A DNA stretch of 64,000 nucleotides from Alphaproteobacteria bacterium (GTDB taxonomy: Bacteria > Pseudomonadota > Alphaproteobacteria > Micavibrionales > UBA2020). Below are positions 47,162-55,958 of the stretch, in pieces. The stretch spans positions 1-64,000 of the forward strand of contig JAICWS010000006.1 in assembly GCA_025934695.1 (NCBI GenBank), read 5' to 3'. Both the position numbers and the translations under genes were made by a program. Each line of letters begins with the position of its first letter. Within the stretch, counting starts at the first letter, position 1. The notes under the pieces are model-generated. The model searched no databases and had not been told where the DNA came from. It saw nothing but the letters and a program-made list of their open reading frames with translations.

Positions 47162-47485
47162 CTACGGGAGCACTGTCACAGTCCCCGTCATCTGCGGATG
47201 CATCGTGCAGAAATATTTATAGGTCCCCGTTTTCGTGTAGGCATGCGTAAACTTGTCATCGGTATCCAGTGCGGCGGAGCGAAAGGTTTTGTCGGCGTCC
47301 GCCACCGTGTGCGGCGTCTGGTCGCGGTTGATCCAGGTCACGCTGTCGCCCACATGGACCGTCAGCGTCCCGGGCGCGAATTTGAAGTCGTGGATCTCGA
47401 CGGTGTTTTTGGCCGGCGCATCGGCAAGCGCGGGAAGGCCCAGCGCAAAACACAGCAGGCAGCAGGCAGGCAGCAGATATTTCAT
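47162..47485 (-). CDS. periplasmic cupredoxin (amicyanin/plastocyanin-like)
   Basis: 107 residues with a signal peptide (LLPACCLLCFALGLPALA) and a single type I copper domain: the first His ligand in TPHTV and the Cys, His and Met ligands in FCTMHPQM. A small electron carrier. It starts 3 bases after the metallophosphatase gene, so the two are co-transcribed. Confidence 0.88.
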   Translation of the reverse strand: MKYLLPACCLLCFALGLPALADAPAKNTVEIHDFKFAPGTLTVHVGDSVTWINRDQTPHTVADADKTFRSAALDTDDKFTHAYTKTGTYKYFCTMHPQMTGTVTVLP

Positions 47486-47488
47486 CGC

Positions 47489-48430
47489 TCACGCTCCTTC
47501 CAGCGTTGAATCGTTCAGTTTGAGAGAAGGCACCCCCTGTGCCGCCGCCACAGTTGTGACGCCCAGGTAGGAACGCAGCTTTTCGGGCGGCACGACCATG
47601 GGACCGGGATTTGCGGCAGCGCCGGGCGCGGGCTGGGGATAGGCGGTGGCGCGCGCCGTGTGGAAGGTGATATTGCCTTCGACTTTCTGAATGACCTGGT
47701 GGATGTGCCCGTTCAGCACGGTGACCGAGCCGAATTTTTTCAGCAGCGCGATCGCCTGCGCCCCGTCGTCGGTGCCCCAGCCCCAGGGCTGGTAGACCGT
47801 CCACAGCGGGATATGCGTGAAGACGACGACGGGCGTGCTTGTGCTCACTGCCGTTAAATCATCTTCCAGCCATTTGATCTGGTCGGCGCCCAAGTTCGCT
47901 TCCCTGCCGGGCGCCAAGTTGAAGACGTTGACGAGCGCGACGAAATGCACGCCATGGTCGTCGAAACTGTACCAGCCGTTGCCTTTCGTGCCCTTGCCGT
48001 AGCGCTCGAGGAACAGCTTGCCGCCACCTTCATCGAGCGTGTCGTGTTCGCCCGGCACGTAATGCACCGGCGCGGTCAAACCTTTCAGCGCCTCTGCCGC
48101 CGTGTCGAACTCCTCGGGCTTCGAGAGATGCGAGATATCGCCGGTGTGCAGCACGAAGCCGGGCCTTGCCGCATTGATGCGCAGGATGGCCTCCCCCAGC
48201 GTTTTCAGCGGCTCGGGGTTTGCTTGTTTATTGAAGCCGATATGCGTGTCGCTGACCTGCGCGAAACTAAAGGTCCCGCCCGCGGCTTTCATCGCCGCTT
48301 CTCCCGCGGCATCGCCCGCCGCGAAGGCCTTGGGGATTCCGCCCACCAGCGACCACAGCAAGCCCGTCCCTGCCCAGGCCGACATGCACTTCAGCGCCTC
48401 GCGGCGGGTGGGTTGGTTATCGTTTTGCAT
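47489..48430 (-). CDS. Tat-exported metallophosphoesterase
   Basis: 313 residues. A twin-arginine signal (TRREALK followed by a hydrophobic stretch ending AFA) is followed by a calcineurin-type phosphoesterase: DTHIG, HTGDISH, GEHD, FTHIPLW and NGHIHQV supply the metal ligands, with GEHD in place of the usual GNHD. Tat export suggests cofactor loading in the cytoplasm. The substrate is unknown. Paired with a cupredoxin and divergent from the sigma-factor gene. Confidence 0.85.
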   Translation of the reverse strand: MQNDNQPTRREALKCMSAWAGTGLLWSLVGGIPKAFAAGDAAGEAAMKAAGGTFSFAQVSDTHIGFNKQANPEPLKTLGEAILRINAARPGFVLHTGDISHLSKPEEFDTAAEALKGLTAPVHYVPGEHDTLDEGGGKLFLERYGKGTKGNGWYSFDDHGVHFVALVNVFNLAPGREANLGADQIKWLEDDLTAVSTSTPVVVFTHIPLWTVYQPWGWGTDDGAQAIALLKKFGSVTVLNGHIHQVIQKVEGNITFHTARATAYPQPAPGAAANPGPMVVPPEKLRSYLGVTTVAAAQGVPSLKLNDSTLEGA

Positions 48431-48606
48431 TGCATCCTCCTATCGTGGCCGCCCCCGCAGGACGGGGGAGGAAGGCCAGAGGGCCTCCTGCTATCTCAGA
48501 CCCTCCGCACCCCCCTTATATTCCCGTAAAAATAAATTTTCCAAACCGGGAATATTTACGGGAGGGGCGGGGTCATATACTGATAAGGGGCAAGGAACGT
48601 CCTGAA

Positions 48607-49140
48607 ATGACACGGCCCGACGACGCGCACCGCTTTGAAGATATCGTGCTGCCGCATCTGGATGCGGCCTATAACTTTGCGCGCTGGATCTTGCGCAACG
48701 ACGCGGCCGCGCAGGATGTCGTGCAGGAAGCCTGCCTGCGCGCCTATAAAGGCCTGCACCGTTTCGCGGGTGGCAGCCCGCGCGCCTGGCTTCTGACCAT
48801 CGTGCGCCATGAAAGCTACGATTGGCTCACGCGCACCAAAGCGCGCGCCGCCGTGAGTCTCGATGATGAAGAAGGTTTGTCAGCCGCGGATGAAGCGGCG
48901 GTCGTCCATCACGATACGCCGGAAGCCGCGCTCGCGCGGTCGCAGGACAAACAGGCGCTGAACGCCGCGCTGAATGAATTGCCGGAAGGATTCCGCGAGG
49001 TGCTGATCCTGAAGGAACTGGAAGACATGTCGTACAAGGAAATCGCCGAGGTGACCGGCGTGGCCATCGGGACCGTCATGTCGCGCCTGTCGCGCGGGCG
49101 GACGATGCTGCGGCAAAAGCTGGCGGAGAAATGCGGATGA
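48607..49140 (+). CDS. ECF sigma factor
   Basis: 177 residues. Region 2 is seen in HLDAAYNFARWILRNDAAAQ and DVVQEACLRAYKGLHRFAG; region 4 in LNELPEGFREVLILKELEDM, SYKEIAEVTGV and AIGTVMSRLSRGR. No region 3, as in extracytoplasmic-function sigma factors. AAGGAA is 10 bases ahead of ATG 48607. The stop overlaps the anti-sigma start. The 176-base upstream gap probably holds its own promoter, but I could not assign -35/-10 with confidence. Confidence 0.93.
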   Translation: MTRPDDAHRFEDIVLPHLDAAYNFARWILRNDAAAQDVVQEACLRAYKGLHRFAGGSPRAWLLTIVRHESYDWLTRTKARAAVSLDDEEGLSAADEAAVVHHDTPEAALARSQDKQALNAALNELPEGFREVLILKELEDMSYKEIAEVTGVAIGTVMSRLSRGRTMLRQKLAEKCG

Positions 49141-49886
49141 AACAGAGCGCCGATTGCATGGCTTGCCTGAAAAAAATGCAGCTTTACGCCGACAACGAAT
49201 TGTCGCCGTCCGAAGCCTCCGCCGTGCTCGCCCATGCGCGGGACTGCGCGGATTGCCGCCGGACGCTTGCGGCGCTCGAAAAGAATGCGAAAGACATGCA
49301 GAACGGCCTGACCTATTATCCGGCGCCCGCGGACCTTGTGACGCGCGTCCGGGCGATCGGCGGACGGGCCGCGCGGCGCCGCCCGCCCGCCTGGATGGCC
49401 TGGGCCCTCCCGCTTTCGTCCGCCGCGACGCTCGCGGTCGCTCTGCTGCTTTATTTTTCCGTGCCGACCCCCGCCGATATGCTGGCGGACGAAATTGTCT
49501 CCATTCATGTGCGCGCGCTGCAGGAGAAGCATATCACCGACGTCACGTCGACCGACCAGCATACGGTCAAGCCCTGGTTCGCCGGGCGCATCGACTTTTC
49601 GCCGCCCGTGCATGATTTCGCGAAACAGGGCTATCCGCTCGTCGGCGGCAGGCTCGACTACGTCACGCACCAGGCGGCGGCCGCGCTCGTCTATCACCGC
49701 AACAAGCACGTGATCAACGTGCTCGTCACGCCCACGGCGGAAGGCGACATGCCGATGACCGCGCTCTCGCGCCGCGGCTATAACCTCGTCTTCTGGCGCA
49801 AGGACCATCTCGCCTTCGAGGCCGTCTCCGACCTCAATGCTTCGGAGCTGATGGACTTGTGCAAGCTAATCGCGGATGCACAATAG
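49137..49886 (+). CDS. zinc-finger transmembrane anti-sigma factor
   Basis: 249 residues. The N-terminus has a ZAS-type motif (CMACLKKMQLYADNELSPSE, then HARDCADCRR: H-x3-C-x2-C), which binds the sigma factor, then one membrane helix (LPLSSAATLAVALLLYFSV, about 105-125) and a periplasmic domain of 120 residues. ATG 49137 overlaps the sigma stop (ATGA); ATG 49131 is also in frame. The signal it senses is unknown; the neighbouring redox genes suggest envelope or oxidative stress. Confidence 0.88.
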   Translation: MKQSADCMACLKKMQLYADNELSPSEASAVLAHARDCADCRRTLAALEKNAKDMQNGLTYYPAPADLVTRVRAIGGRAARRRPPAWMAWALPLSSAATLAVALLLYFSVPTPADMLADEIVSIHVRALQEKHITDVTSTDQHTVKPWFAGRIDFSPPVHDFAKQGYPLVGGRLDYVTHQAAAALVYHRNKHVINVLVTPTAEGDMPMTALSRRGYNLVFWRKDHLAFEAVSDLNASELMDLCKLIADAQ

Positions 49887-49888
49887 AA

Positions 49889-49920
49889 AAACGGCGCCAT
49901 CGCTGGCGCCGTTTCTTTAT
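49889..49920. terminator. bidirectional terminator between anti-sigma and DsbA-like genes
   Basis: Stem AAACGGCGCCA / TGGCGCCGTTT (11 bp) around a TCGC loop, with T-rich sequence on both sides (TTTCTTTAT on +, TTTTTC on -). Serves two convergent genes. Confidence 0.88.
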
Positions 49921-49937
49921 CTCGTTCCCGAATAAGG

Positions 49938-50795
49938 CTATTCGTCTTTCTTGTCGTCGGACTTCTTGTCGTCCGAGGACTTATCGTCGGCGGCTTTCGC
50001 GCCATCCTGCTTGCTGTCGTCCTTGTCGGAGGCGCTGTCATCCGACGACTTGCCGTCTTTCTTGTCTCGCGCCTCGGCGATTTTCTTCTGCAGGTCCTTC
50101 TGGTCGGGAATGCCCGAGAAAGCCTCGTCGTTGATGACGAAAGAGGGCGTGCCGTTGAAGTTCATCTGGCTGGCCAGCGTGCGGTTGCGCTCGATCTGGA
50201 GCAGGACGTCCGTACCTTCGACGTCATGCTTGGCCTTGGCGATGTCGAGGCCGATGCCCTTGGCGATGGCTTCGATATCGTCGTCGTTGAAGGGGCCCTT
50301 ATGTTCCATCAGTTTCTGGTGGAAGGGGAAATACTTGCCCTGCATCTGCGCCGCAAGCGCCCATTTCGCGGAAGTTTCCGAGGTGGGGCCCAGGATCGGG
50401 AAATCCTTGAAGATGATCTTCAGGTTTTTGTCGGATTCCGACAGCGACTTCAGCTCGGGGAATATCTGCTTGCAGTAATGGCAGTTGTAATCGAAGAACT
50501 CGATCATCGTCACGTCGCCGTGCGGGTTGCCGATGAAGGGGGACTTTTCGTTGTTGAACAGCTCTTCGTGGTTCATCTTCAGCGCGTCGTCCTGGCGCTT
50601 CTGCATGTCCTTCTTCTGGTAGTCGTCGACCGCCTTCAGGATCACATCGGGATGCGCGACGATATAATCATGGACGATCTGCTCGACCTGATCCTTGCTC
50701 ATGTCCGCGGCATGGGCGGGCGACAGCCCCCCGAGCGCGAGGCCGGCGGCGACGACGGCCGTAAACGCCAGTTTTTTCAATGAACCCTGAAACAT
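49938..50795 (-). CDS. DsbA-family thiol oxidoreductase with charged tail
   Basis: 285 residues. A signal peptide (LAFTAVVAAGLALGGLSPAHA) precedes a helical N-terminal part and a thioredoxin-fold domain with active site FFDYNCHYCKQ and the cis-Pro segment FNGTPSFVI. It resembles DsbA/ScsC-type proteins working on periplasmic disulfides. The last 45 residues are Asp/Ser/Lys-only repeats (KSSDDSASDKDDSK), which is unusual. ATG 50795 is chosen for the signal peptide. Cys-rich pilin-like proteins in this window are possible substrates, an inference. Confidence 0.88.
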   Translation of the reverse strand: MFQGSLKKLAFTAVVAAGLALGGLSPAHAADMSKDQVEQIVHDYIVAHPDVILKAVDDYQKKDMQKRQDDALKMNHEELFNNEKSPFIGNPHGDVTMIEFFDYNCHYCKQIFPELKSLSESDKNLKIIFKDFPILGPTSETSAKWALAAQMQGKYFPFHQKLMEHKGPFNDDDIEAIAKGIGLDIAKAKHDVEGTDVLLQIERNRTLASQMNFNGTPSFVINDEAFSGIPDQKDLQKKIAEARDKKDGKSSDDSASDKDDSKQDGAKAADDKSSDDKKSDDKKDE

Positions 50796-50866
50796 GTGGA
50801 TGACCCTGACTTGGAGTTGTTGGAAAGACGCAGCACTATAACAATGTGAGCATGAGGGGGGCAAAA

Positions 50867-52237
50867 TCAATACCCTTTCTGCCGCTTCTTGAGTTCTTTG
50901 GCGTTTTTCCTCGCTTCTTCAAGGATATCCGCCGCCTGGAGGGCCCCCGCCGAGCCCTTGGGCAGGTTGGCCTGCGCCAGCTTGGCCTCGGTGATGGCGT
51001 TGTCGGGCTTGTTTTCGAGCAGGTTTTCCTCGGCCAGGTGCAGGCGCGACAGCCCCTCCTGGCCGCCTTTGCCATAGGCGATGGCGAGCATATGGTGGGT
51101 TTCGGGGTCGAGAGGCTCGGTCTGCAGCGAGGCGTTGAGCTGTTTGATGGCCTCGTCCCCGCGCTTTTTCGTATCCACGGTCGACTCCAGCAGCGCATGG
51201 CCGTAGGACGCGCGGATCAGGCCGGAGTCAGGCGCGAATTCGACCGCCTTCGTATAGGCCGCGACCGCCTCCTCGATCCTGCCGTTCTCGAACAGGATCT
51301 GGCCCTTGAGCTCGTAAAAATACGGGTCCTTCGGGTTCGCGGCGATCAGCGGGTTCAGCGTGTCGAGCGCCTTTTGCACATCGTTCTTGCGGTAATAGGC
51401 GATGGCGCGGCCATACTGGCTGGGCAGGTCGGTGCCGCGGTTCTGGAGCGCCTGGTCGGGCTGGAGATATCCCATCAGCTTCGCCTTGATGCGCGCGTGC
51501 ATCTCCGCCCACCCCGCGGGCGCGGTGTAATGGACGCGCTCCTTGTCGACGGCATCCTGCAGGTAATTGACGCGGTCCTGCGTCAGAGGGTGGGTGCGCA
51601 CGTATTCGGACTGCTCGCTCGTCGGCAGCAGGTCCTGCCCGGCCAGCGTCTGCATGAAACTCAGGATGCCATCGGTCGGCAAATGGGCTTCTTCGAGGAA
51701 AGATATGCCCGCCGCATCGGCCGCCGTTTCCTGCTCGCGGCTATGGGTGAGAAAGGCGCGCTCGCCGATGCTCGTCGAGGCCGATGTCACTGCCGCCGCC
51801 GCCTCGCCGGAATGCGCGCCGATGGCGGCCGCCACGCCCAGGATTTCCGCCGCCAGCGTCTCCATCGAGATGTGCTCGTAGGTCGCGCGGGTGCGGATGA
51901 TGTCGCCATGCGCGATGTGGCCGGTCTCGTGGGCGCAGACGCCGATCAACTCGTCCACGTTCTTCGTCTTGAGGATAAGCCCCGTATGCAGGAAGATGTT
52001 CTGCCCGCCCGCCACGAAGGCGTTGAGCTCGGGGTCTTCGAGGATGATGAACCGCACCGAAGTGGGGGAGACGCCCGCCGCGAGGAAGATCGGGCGCATG
52101 AAAACTTTCAGGTCGCTTTCGATTTCCTGGTCGCGGATCACGCTTTCCGCGTGCGCCGCCTGGCCGAGCGCGCAAATCAGCGCGCAACCGAAGAGCAGCC
52201 CCATGAGCTGCCGAGGGGTTTTTCCGAGGCGAAACAT
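50867..52237 (-). CDS. M48 metalloprotease with TPR repeats (BepA/YfgC-like)
   Basis: 456 residues: a signal peptide (RQLMGLLFGCALICALGQAA), an M48 peptidase domain with zinc motif HETGH (about residue 120), and four or more tetratricopeptide units from about residue 265 (YGRAIAYYRKNDVQKALDTL, PYFYELKGQILFENGRIEEA, and so on). BepA-type enzymes check outer-membrane protein and LptD assembly. ATG 52237 is used; a TTG 7 codons upstream is in frame. Located between the DsbA-like gene and an exported unknown. Confidence 0.9.
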   Translation of the reverse strand: MFRLGKTPRQLMGLLFGCALICALGQAAHAESVIRDQEIESDLKVFMRPIFLAAGVSPTSVRFIILEDPELNAFVAGGQNIFLHTGLILKTKNVDELIGVCAHETGHIAHGDIIRTRATYEHISMETLAAEILGVAAAIGAHSGEAAAAVTSASTSIGERAFLTHSREQETAADAAGISFLEEAHLPTDGILSFMQTLAGQDLLPTSEQSEYVRTHPLTQDRVNYLQDAVDKERVHYTAPAGWAEMHARIKAKLMGYLQPDQALQNRGTDLPSQYGRAIAYYRKNDVQKALDTLNPLIAANPKDPYFYELKGQILFENGRIEEAVAAYTKAVEFAPDSGLIRASYGHALLESTVDTKKRGDEAIKQLNASLQTEPLDPETHHMLAIAYGKGGQEGLSRLHLAEENLLENKPDNAITEAKLAQANLPKGSAGALQAADILEEARKNAKELKKRQKGY

Positions 52238-52282
52238 GTCGTCGTTCTCGCTTTCCAAAAAAAAGCGGGGCTTAAACGTCCT

Positions 52283-52855
52283 TTAGTTCAGGTACATTCC
52301 CCGCGGCGTGTACGCGCCGACCACTTTCTTCGTGTGCCAGTCGCGCAGCTCCATCATGTCATAGCCCTTGCCGAAGACGCCCGTGTAATCCGAGAGAAGC
52401 TTCAGCGTGCGGCGCTGATCGAGGTCCGAGAGCTTGTAGAACGTGGGACCGACGACGAGCACCGGCATCTTTCCGCGCATATACTGGCGGTCGAAGATGC
52501 GGCCTTCATAGAATTTATGCACGGCGCTCTCGGGCGTCCACATTTTTCCGTCCCATTTCGACGGATCCCAGTCCTGGCCCTTCCACTGCTGCGGATGCTT
52601 GTTCTGCGCATCCCAGTTGGAGACGAGCGGCAGGAATTCGTAATGCTCGGGCCGGTCCATCAGCCAGTGGGGATATTCGATGGTGCCTTCGGGCGTGCGG
52701 TTCGCGGTGCGGTCTTCCTCGCGCCAGCTTGGGTTGAGGGGGTTTTCGTAGGAGCGGTCGTCATAGGTATTGAAATGCCCGGCGAAAGCGGCGGGCGACT
52801 GGAACGCCAGCAACGCTGCGGCACAGACGAAAAAGACTCGCGACAAAAGCTTCAT
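52283..52855 (-). CDS. exported protein of unknown function
   Basis: 190 residues with a signal peptide (MKLLSRVFFVCAAALLAFQS) and a Trp- and Tyr-rich mature part (DWDPSKWDGKMWTPES; KLSDLDQRRTLKLLSDYTGV). ATG 52855 follows AAGGAGT. No family was recognised. It ends 45 bases before the M48 protease start, and both are read on the minus strand, so a shared transcript is likely. Confidence 0.75.
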   Translation of the reverse strand: MKLLSRVFFVCAAALLAFQSPAAFAGHFNTYDDRSYENPLNPSWREEDRTANRTPEGTIEYPHWLMDRPEHYEFLPLVSNWDAQNKHPQQWKGQDWDPSKWDGKMWTPESAVHKFYEGRIFDRQYMRGKMPVLVVGPTFYKLSDLDQRRTLKLLSDYTGVFGKGYDMMELRDWHTKKVVGAYTPRGMYLN

Positions 52856-53054
52856 GGACAGGTACTCCTTCACCCAAAACCCTATCACTCGAATCTAAAC
52901 TATTTATTACTGAAATCAAACGCATAACTTATTTTTAAGGGGTTTATGTCATACTGAAATCATCTGTGGAAATCTTATGCCTTCGTGACCGCCGACTTAA
53001 AACGCCGGTGCCCTATTTTTCCGCAGTCCCTAGGCTATTGAGGCAGGGAAAAGC

Positions 53055-53471
53055 ATGGTGGATGCACTTTCGATTGCGCTCTCTGGGCTCACCGCCCAGG
53101 ACCAGCGCCTGGCCGCAACGGCCAGCAATATCGCCAATGCATCGACGACGGGGACTGTCCCCAGTGCCGATCCATCAGCTCCTGCCTCGACTGTCTATCG
53201 TCCCTTGCAGGTCAACTTCCTGTCATTGGATTCCGGGGGATCGGGCGACGGCGTGCGTGCCGTCGTCACCCCGGATCCCAATGGCCACAGTGTCGTCTAC
53301 GACCCTTCGTCGACTTATGCAAATAGCCAGGGAGAGATCGCCGCGCCCAACGTCGATCTCGGCCAGCAGCTTGTAAATCTTATCGAAACGAAGCTGGCCT
53401 ATAAAGCGAATATTTCCGTAATCAAAACGCAGGACAAAATGACGGACGACCTGCTGAATGTGATTGCGTAA
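53055..53471 (+). CDS. FlgC-like flagellar rod protein (orphan)
   Basis: 138 residues, the size of FlgC. The N-terminal rod signature is present (ALSIALSGLTAQDQRLAATA, SNIANASTTG), then YRPLQVNF, VVYDPSSTYANSQGEI, PNVDLGQQLVNLIETKLAYK and the C-terminal helix ANISVIKTQDKMTDDLLNVI. It would form part of the proximal rod, or a rod-like piece of another apparatus. No other flagellar gene is in the window. Confidence 0.75.
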   Translation: MVDALSIALSGLTAQDQRLAATASNIANASTTGTVPSADPSAPASTVYRPLQVNFLSLDSGGSGDGVRAVVTPDPNGHSVVYDPSSTYANSQGEIAAPNVDLGQQLVNLIETKLAYKANISVIKTQDKMTDDLLNVIA

Positions 53472-53660
53472 AATAAACCCCCACATTTTGTAAAACTTCC
53501 TTTTCCAAAAGAAACCGTATTGACTCGTTTTTCCGAAACTCTATAGTCGGCGCAACTGCAAAACCGGGCTGGTCTCTTAACGAGCCCTGCCTCACCGGAA
53601 AATATGGTGTGAAAGTTTTGCATCCCACGTGACGAGAAACAGTTTTGGAGCACAACGACA

Positions 53661-54491
53661 ATGGATATGAATCATCCCGGTTTTGATATTCTGAAAGAAG
53701 TTTTCAACAAGTTCGCCGACAAGCACGCCGGCGCCGACCTCAAGGGCCGCATTACGCGCAGCCTCGCCGCGGGCGGACAGGCCGCACTCGACAAGGGCCT
53801 CCAGGAATTCCCCCAAACCTACGTCAAGCAGGTCGCGCAGGACTTCTACGACATGGTCACCAGCCAGGAAACGGCTGACGGCATCTCGACCGCCGTGCGC
53901 TCCTATGACGAAGAGAAGATCAAGGGCGCCCTCGATACCCTCGTCTCTTCCCTGAAAGAAGACGAGAACGCGCAGAAACTCGCGAAGTCGCTGAAAGACC
54001 TTCTCGCCAAGACCTCGACCGACGATCTCGAAAACTCGCTCGACGCCGCCCTCTCGGGCCGTTCGATGGGCGAGAAGATGATCATCATGGCCTTCTTCGA
54101 GCAAGCCAAGCCCATCCTTGACGATCTGCGCAACTCTTCGGAAGAAGAAGTCGCCGAGAAGATCAAGGAAATGGCCGACACGATCCCGACCGACGCGATC
54201 GCAGCGCAAGTCGCCGCCATCACGAAAGAAGTCACGCCGGAGCGCGTCTCCAAGCAGGCGCATGACGTCGTCGGCGGTCTGCCTTCCCCCGCGGCCATCT
54301 CGGACATCGTCCACGGCGTGGGCGGCGTCGCTTCCAAGAAGCTCGGCGAAATCGCCGGCGGCGCGGATGCGCAGAGCAAGCTGCAGGAGATCCTCTCCGA
54401 AGCGAAAGACATCGTTGACCAGGTCGTCTCGAATGACAACGTTCAGAAGAAGACCTTCAACAAAAAAGGCGGCCAGGAGTTCGATCTCTAA
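53661..54491 (+). CDS. helical protein of unknown function
   Basis: 276 residues, soluble and almost entirely helical (DFYDMVTSQETADGISTAVR, LVSSLKEDENAQKLAKSLKD, IKEMADTIPTDAIAAQVAAI). No signal peptide, no cysteines. Codon use is strongly biased towards C-ending codons, which suggests high expression. GGAGCACAACGACA precedes ATG 53661, and a terminator follows. No family was recognised. Confidence 0.7.
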   Translation: MDMNHPGFDILKEVFNKFADKHAGADLKGRITRSLAAGGQAALDKGLQEFPQTYVKQVAQDFYDMVTSQETADGISTAVRSYDEEKIKGALDTLVSSLKEDENAQKLAKSLKDLLAKTSTDDLENSLDAALSGRSMGEKMIIMAFFEQAKPILDDLRNSSEEEVAEKIKEMADTIPTDAIAAQVAAITKEVTPERVSKQAHDVVGGLPSPAAISDIVHGVGGVASKKLGEIAGGADAQSKLQEILSEAKDIVDQVVSNDNVQKKTFNKKGGQEFDL

Positions 54492-54547
54492 GCCTTTTTG
54501 ACAGACGCTATTTCTTCTTTCCATTCCCTATTGGAAGAAGAGGTTGG

Positions 54548-54593
54548 ACGGGCGGGCGCTTACGTAACAGGAGCCCCGCCCGTTTTCTTTTTC
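54548..54593 (+). terminator. Rho-independent terminator of the helical-protein gene
   Basis: ACGGGCGGGCGCT pairs with AGCCCCGCCCGT (one bulge) and is followed by TTTTCTTTTTC. It lies 57 bases past the stop at 54491. Confidence 0.8.
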
Positions 54594-54599
54594 AACGCA

Positions 54600-54681
54600 A
54601 GCGTCATTCCCGCGAAAGCGGGAATCCCGTGAAATTCGCGTACATGTTCACTACGAGATCCCCGCTTTCGCGGGGATGACG
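54600..54681. repeat. intergenic palindromic repeat pair
   Basis: GCGTCATTCCCGCGAAAGCGG at the left and the inverted copy CCCCGCTTTCGCGGGGATGAC at the right, 30 bases apart. Same family as at 16594-16706 and 47088-47155. Confidence 0.8.
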
Positions 54682-54736
54682 GCGGGTGGATATGCGGCCC
54701 CTTGCCGCGCCAGCCGGCGGTGCTATGCTTTAAGAT

Positions 54737-55954
54737 ATGGGTTCAGGGTCTTCGCAAAGCTTTTACCGCGACTTGCCCGCCGTGCCGGCGGAGGCGGGGC
54801 TGTGCGACCTGTCGCACCACCGCGACGTGCCGGACGACTGGTGTGTCGTCATCGTCGATATCGTTTCCTCTACCGCCGCGATCGAGGCCGGAAAGTACAA
54901 GGACGTCAACATGGTCAGCGCCTCGGCCATCACCGCGGTGCTGAATGCGGCAGGCCGCGAGGATGTGGCCTATATCTTCGGCGGCGACGGCGCGACGCTG
55001 CTGATCCCGGCTGCATTCTCCTTCGACGTGGCGAGCGCGCTCTACGGCGCGCGGCAGATGGCGAAGGATGCCTTCGGCCTCGACATGCGCGCCGGGATCG
55101 TCTGGGCGGAAGAGCTGCGCAAGGCCCGGGCCGCCGTGCGCGTCGCCAAGATGGAAGTGGCGAAGGGCGTGCGGCAGGCATCCATGTCGGGCGAGGGCGT
55201 GCTGCTGGCCGAACGGCTGGTCAAGGACCCGCAGACCGCGAAAACCCACGATATCGAGACGCTGTTCTCGCCCAAGGTGCTGGCCGCGAAGCCCGCCGAT
55301 TTCCGCGGGCTCGAATGCCGCTGGCAGCCGCTGCATAGCCGCAACGGCTTTGACGTCAGTCTTATCGTTCTCTCACGCGATACCGGCGATGCGGCGAAGG
55401 CCGAGCTTTACCGCGATATTCTTGCCCGGATTGAAACCCTTTGCGGCAAGCCCGACAGCTGGAAGCCCGTCTCCGAAGGGCAGCTCAACCTCTCGTCGGA
55501 TCCGCAACTGCTCGCGAAGGAGGCGAAGGTGCGGACGGCGGGACAGGGCAGGGCGGCCCTGCTGGGCCGACTCGCGTCCGTGTTCGCCGCCAACATGGTG
55601 GGCCGCGCGTGCATCGCCTTCGGCCTCAAATCGGGAAGCTTCGACGGACGCAGCTACCGCAAGGCGACCTCGCAGAATACGGATTACATCAAATTCGACA
55701 ATGCGCTGCGCCTCGTCATGGACGTGACGGCGGAGCAGAAGGCGGCGCTCGTGGCGTACCTGGACCAGCTTTCGGCGGAGGGGCGCGTCTATTACGGGCT
55801 GCATGCCGCGTCCTCCGCGCTTATGACCTGCCTCGTCTTCGATTACGCGAGCGCCCATATGCATTTCGTCGACGGCGCCGACGGCGGTTATGCGCTGGCC
55901 GCGAAGGCGATGAAGCAGCAAATGAAAGATCTGGCAAAGGACAGGGCGGCTTAA
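54737..55954 (+). CDS. DUF3095 protein (nucleotide-cyclase-like)
   Basis: 405 residues of the DUF3095 type: FYRDLPAVP, then DWCVVIVDIVSSTAAIEAGK, YKDVNMVSASAITAVLNA and FGGDGATLLIP. The DIVSST and FGGDGAT segments resemble the metal-binding strands of class III adenylate cyclases. Activity is unproven. ATG 54737 lacks a strong Shine-Dalgarno. Convergent with the phospholipase D gene, 4 bases apart. Confidence 0.8.
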   Translation: MGSGSSQSFYRDLPAVPAEAGLCDLSHHRDVPDDWCVVIVDIVSSTAAIEAGKYKDVNMVSASAITAVLNAAGREDVAYIFGGDGATLLIPAAFSFDVASALYGARQMAKDAFGLDMRAGIVWAEELRKARAAVRVAKMEVAKGVRQASMSGEGVLLAERLVKDPQTAKTHDIETLFSPKVLAAKPADFRGLECRWQPLHSRNGFDVSLIVLSRDTGDAAKAELYRDILARIETLCGKPDSWKPVSEGQLNLSSDPQLLAKEAKVRTAGQGRAALLGRLASVFAANMVGRACIAFGLKSGSFDGRSYRKATSQNTDYIKFDNALRLVMDVTAEQKAALVAYLDQLSAEGRVYYGLHAASSALMTCLVFDYASAHMHFVDGADGGYALAAKAMKQQMKDLAKDRAA

Positions 55955-55958
55955 AGTT

